In this document: positions 63,877 through 64,000 of the stretch, one piece after another | How the letters are laid out: each line of letters starts with the position of its first letter | Numbering within the stretch: position 1 is the first letter of the stretch | Source: Vibrio sp. VB16 | GTDB taxonomy: Bacteria > Pseudomonadota > Gammaproteobacteria > Enterobacterales > Vibrionaceae | Direction of reading: 5' to 3' | Length of the DNA stretch: 64,000 nucleotides | Assembly (NCBI RefSeq): GCF_015594925.2 | Contig: NZ_CP087590.1 | Location: forward strand, 2,914,001-2,978,000 | Notes under the pieces: model-generated | What the model was told of the DNA's origin: nothing | What the model saw: the letters and a program-made list of their open reading frames with translations, nothing else | Database searches by the model: none | Program-made: the position numbers and the translations under genes

Positions 63877-64000
63877 GTCACGGCCCCTCTCATTAATCAT
63901 TTTGTCATTTATTCCATTCTAGCTTGAATCAACACAGAATCCCATACCATTAAATAAGATAAATTACACCAGAACAATTGTCTCAATTTTAAGAATAACT

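Overview
The window is a stretch of core chromosome from a gamma-proteobacterium of the family Vibrionaceae, most likely Vibrio or a close relative. The evidence is an OmpU-type porin beside greA and dacB, a large double-PilZ protein beside radA/serB, the short (395 aa) type of TyrRS, the order nagZ-anmK beside a BtsSR/CstA module, and the rlmE-ftsH-folP-glmM-secG-tRNALeu-tRNAfMet-rimP-nusA-infB-rbfA-truB-rpsO-pnp-nlpI superoperon. I recognise about 60 protein genes, two tRNAs, one pseudogene and one probable leader peptide. I see no prophage, insertion sequence, integron or CRISPR array.

Layout. 0-5.7 kb: radA, a two-domain PilZ protein, serB and the serB-linked membrane protein YtjB/AhpA. 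5.8-18.3 kb is a nucleoside scavenging block: deoCABD, a CNT nucleoside symporter, yjjV with a tiny coupled gene, and a four-gene BMP-type nucleoside ABC importer. 18.3-22 kb: prfC, rimI, holD, yhbS and ubiT, all on the minus strand. 22-26.3 kb: a PAS-GGDEF-EAL protein, then ubiU-ubiV; with ubiT this completes the O2-independent ubiquinone hydroxylation set. 26.3-28.1 kb: a MATE exporter and its MarR regulator. 28.2-44.3 kb: the translation/RNA-metabolism superoperon (minus strand). 44.5-50.8 kb: yhbY, greA, ompU, dacB, a CBS-less MgtE-type transporter and tyrS. 50.9-54.7 kb: an M23 peptidase and aroF-tyrA under TyrR boxes. 54.9-62 kb: btsS-btsR, nagZ, anmK, a wrecked murQ, a DUF2799 lipoprotein and a short CstA-type transporter. 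62-64 kb: ispH, fkpB and an orphan RelB-like antitoxin.

How the genes work together. The deo enzymes, the CNT carrier and the ABC importer take up and break down nucleosides. The peptidoglycan-recycling genes nagZ and anmK remain intact, but the murQ that should follow anmK has lost its middle and its frame. BtsSR and the CstA-type carrier resemble the pyruvate-sensing/uptake system of enterobacteria. UbiT/U/V serve quinone synthesis without oxygen.

The most interesting points are in the control regions. An MgtE-type Mg2+ transporter has a long leader carrying a 14-residue open frame with an Asp-His-Pro-Pro run. Two copies of a GTTAGC-N3-GCTAAC operator sit in front of marR and the MATE gene. 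Three TyrR boxes surround aroF, one of them next to the start codon. Intrinsic-terminator-like hairpins lie inside the infB-rbfA and tRNAfMet-rimP junctions. All family assignments come from reading the sequence and general knowledge; no database search was run.
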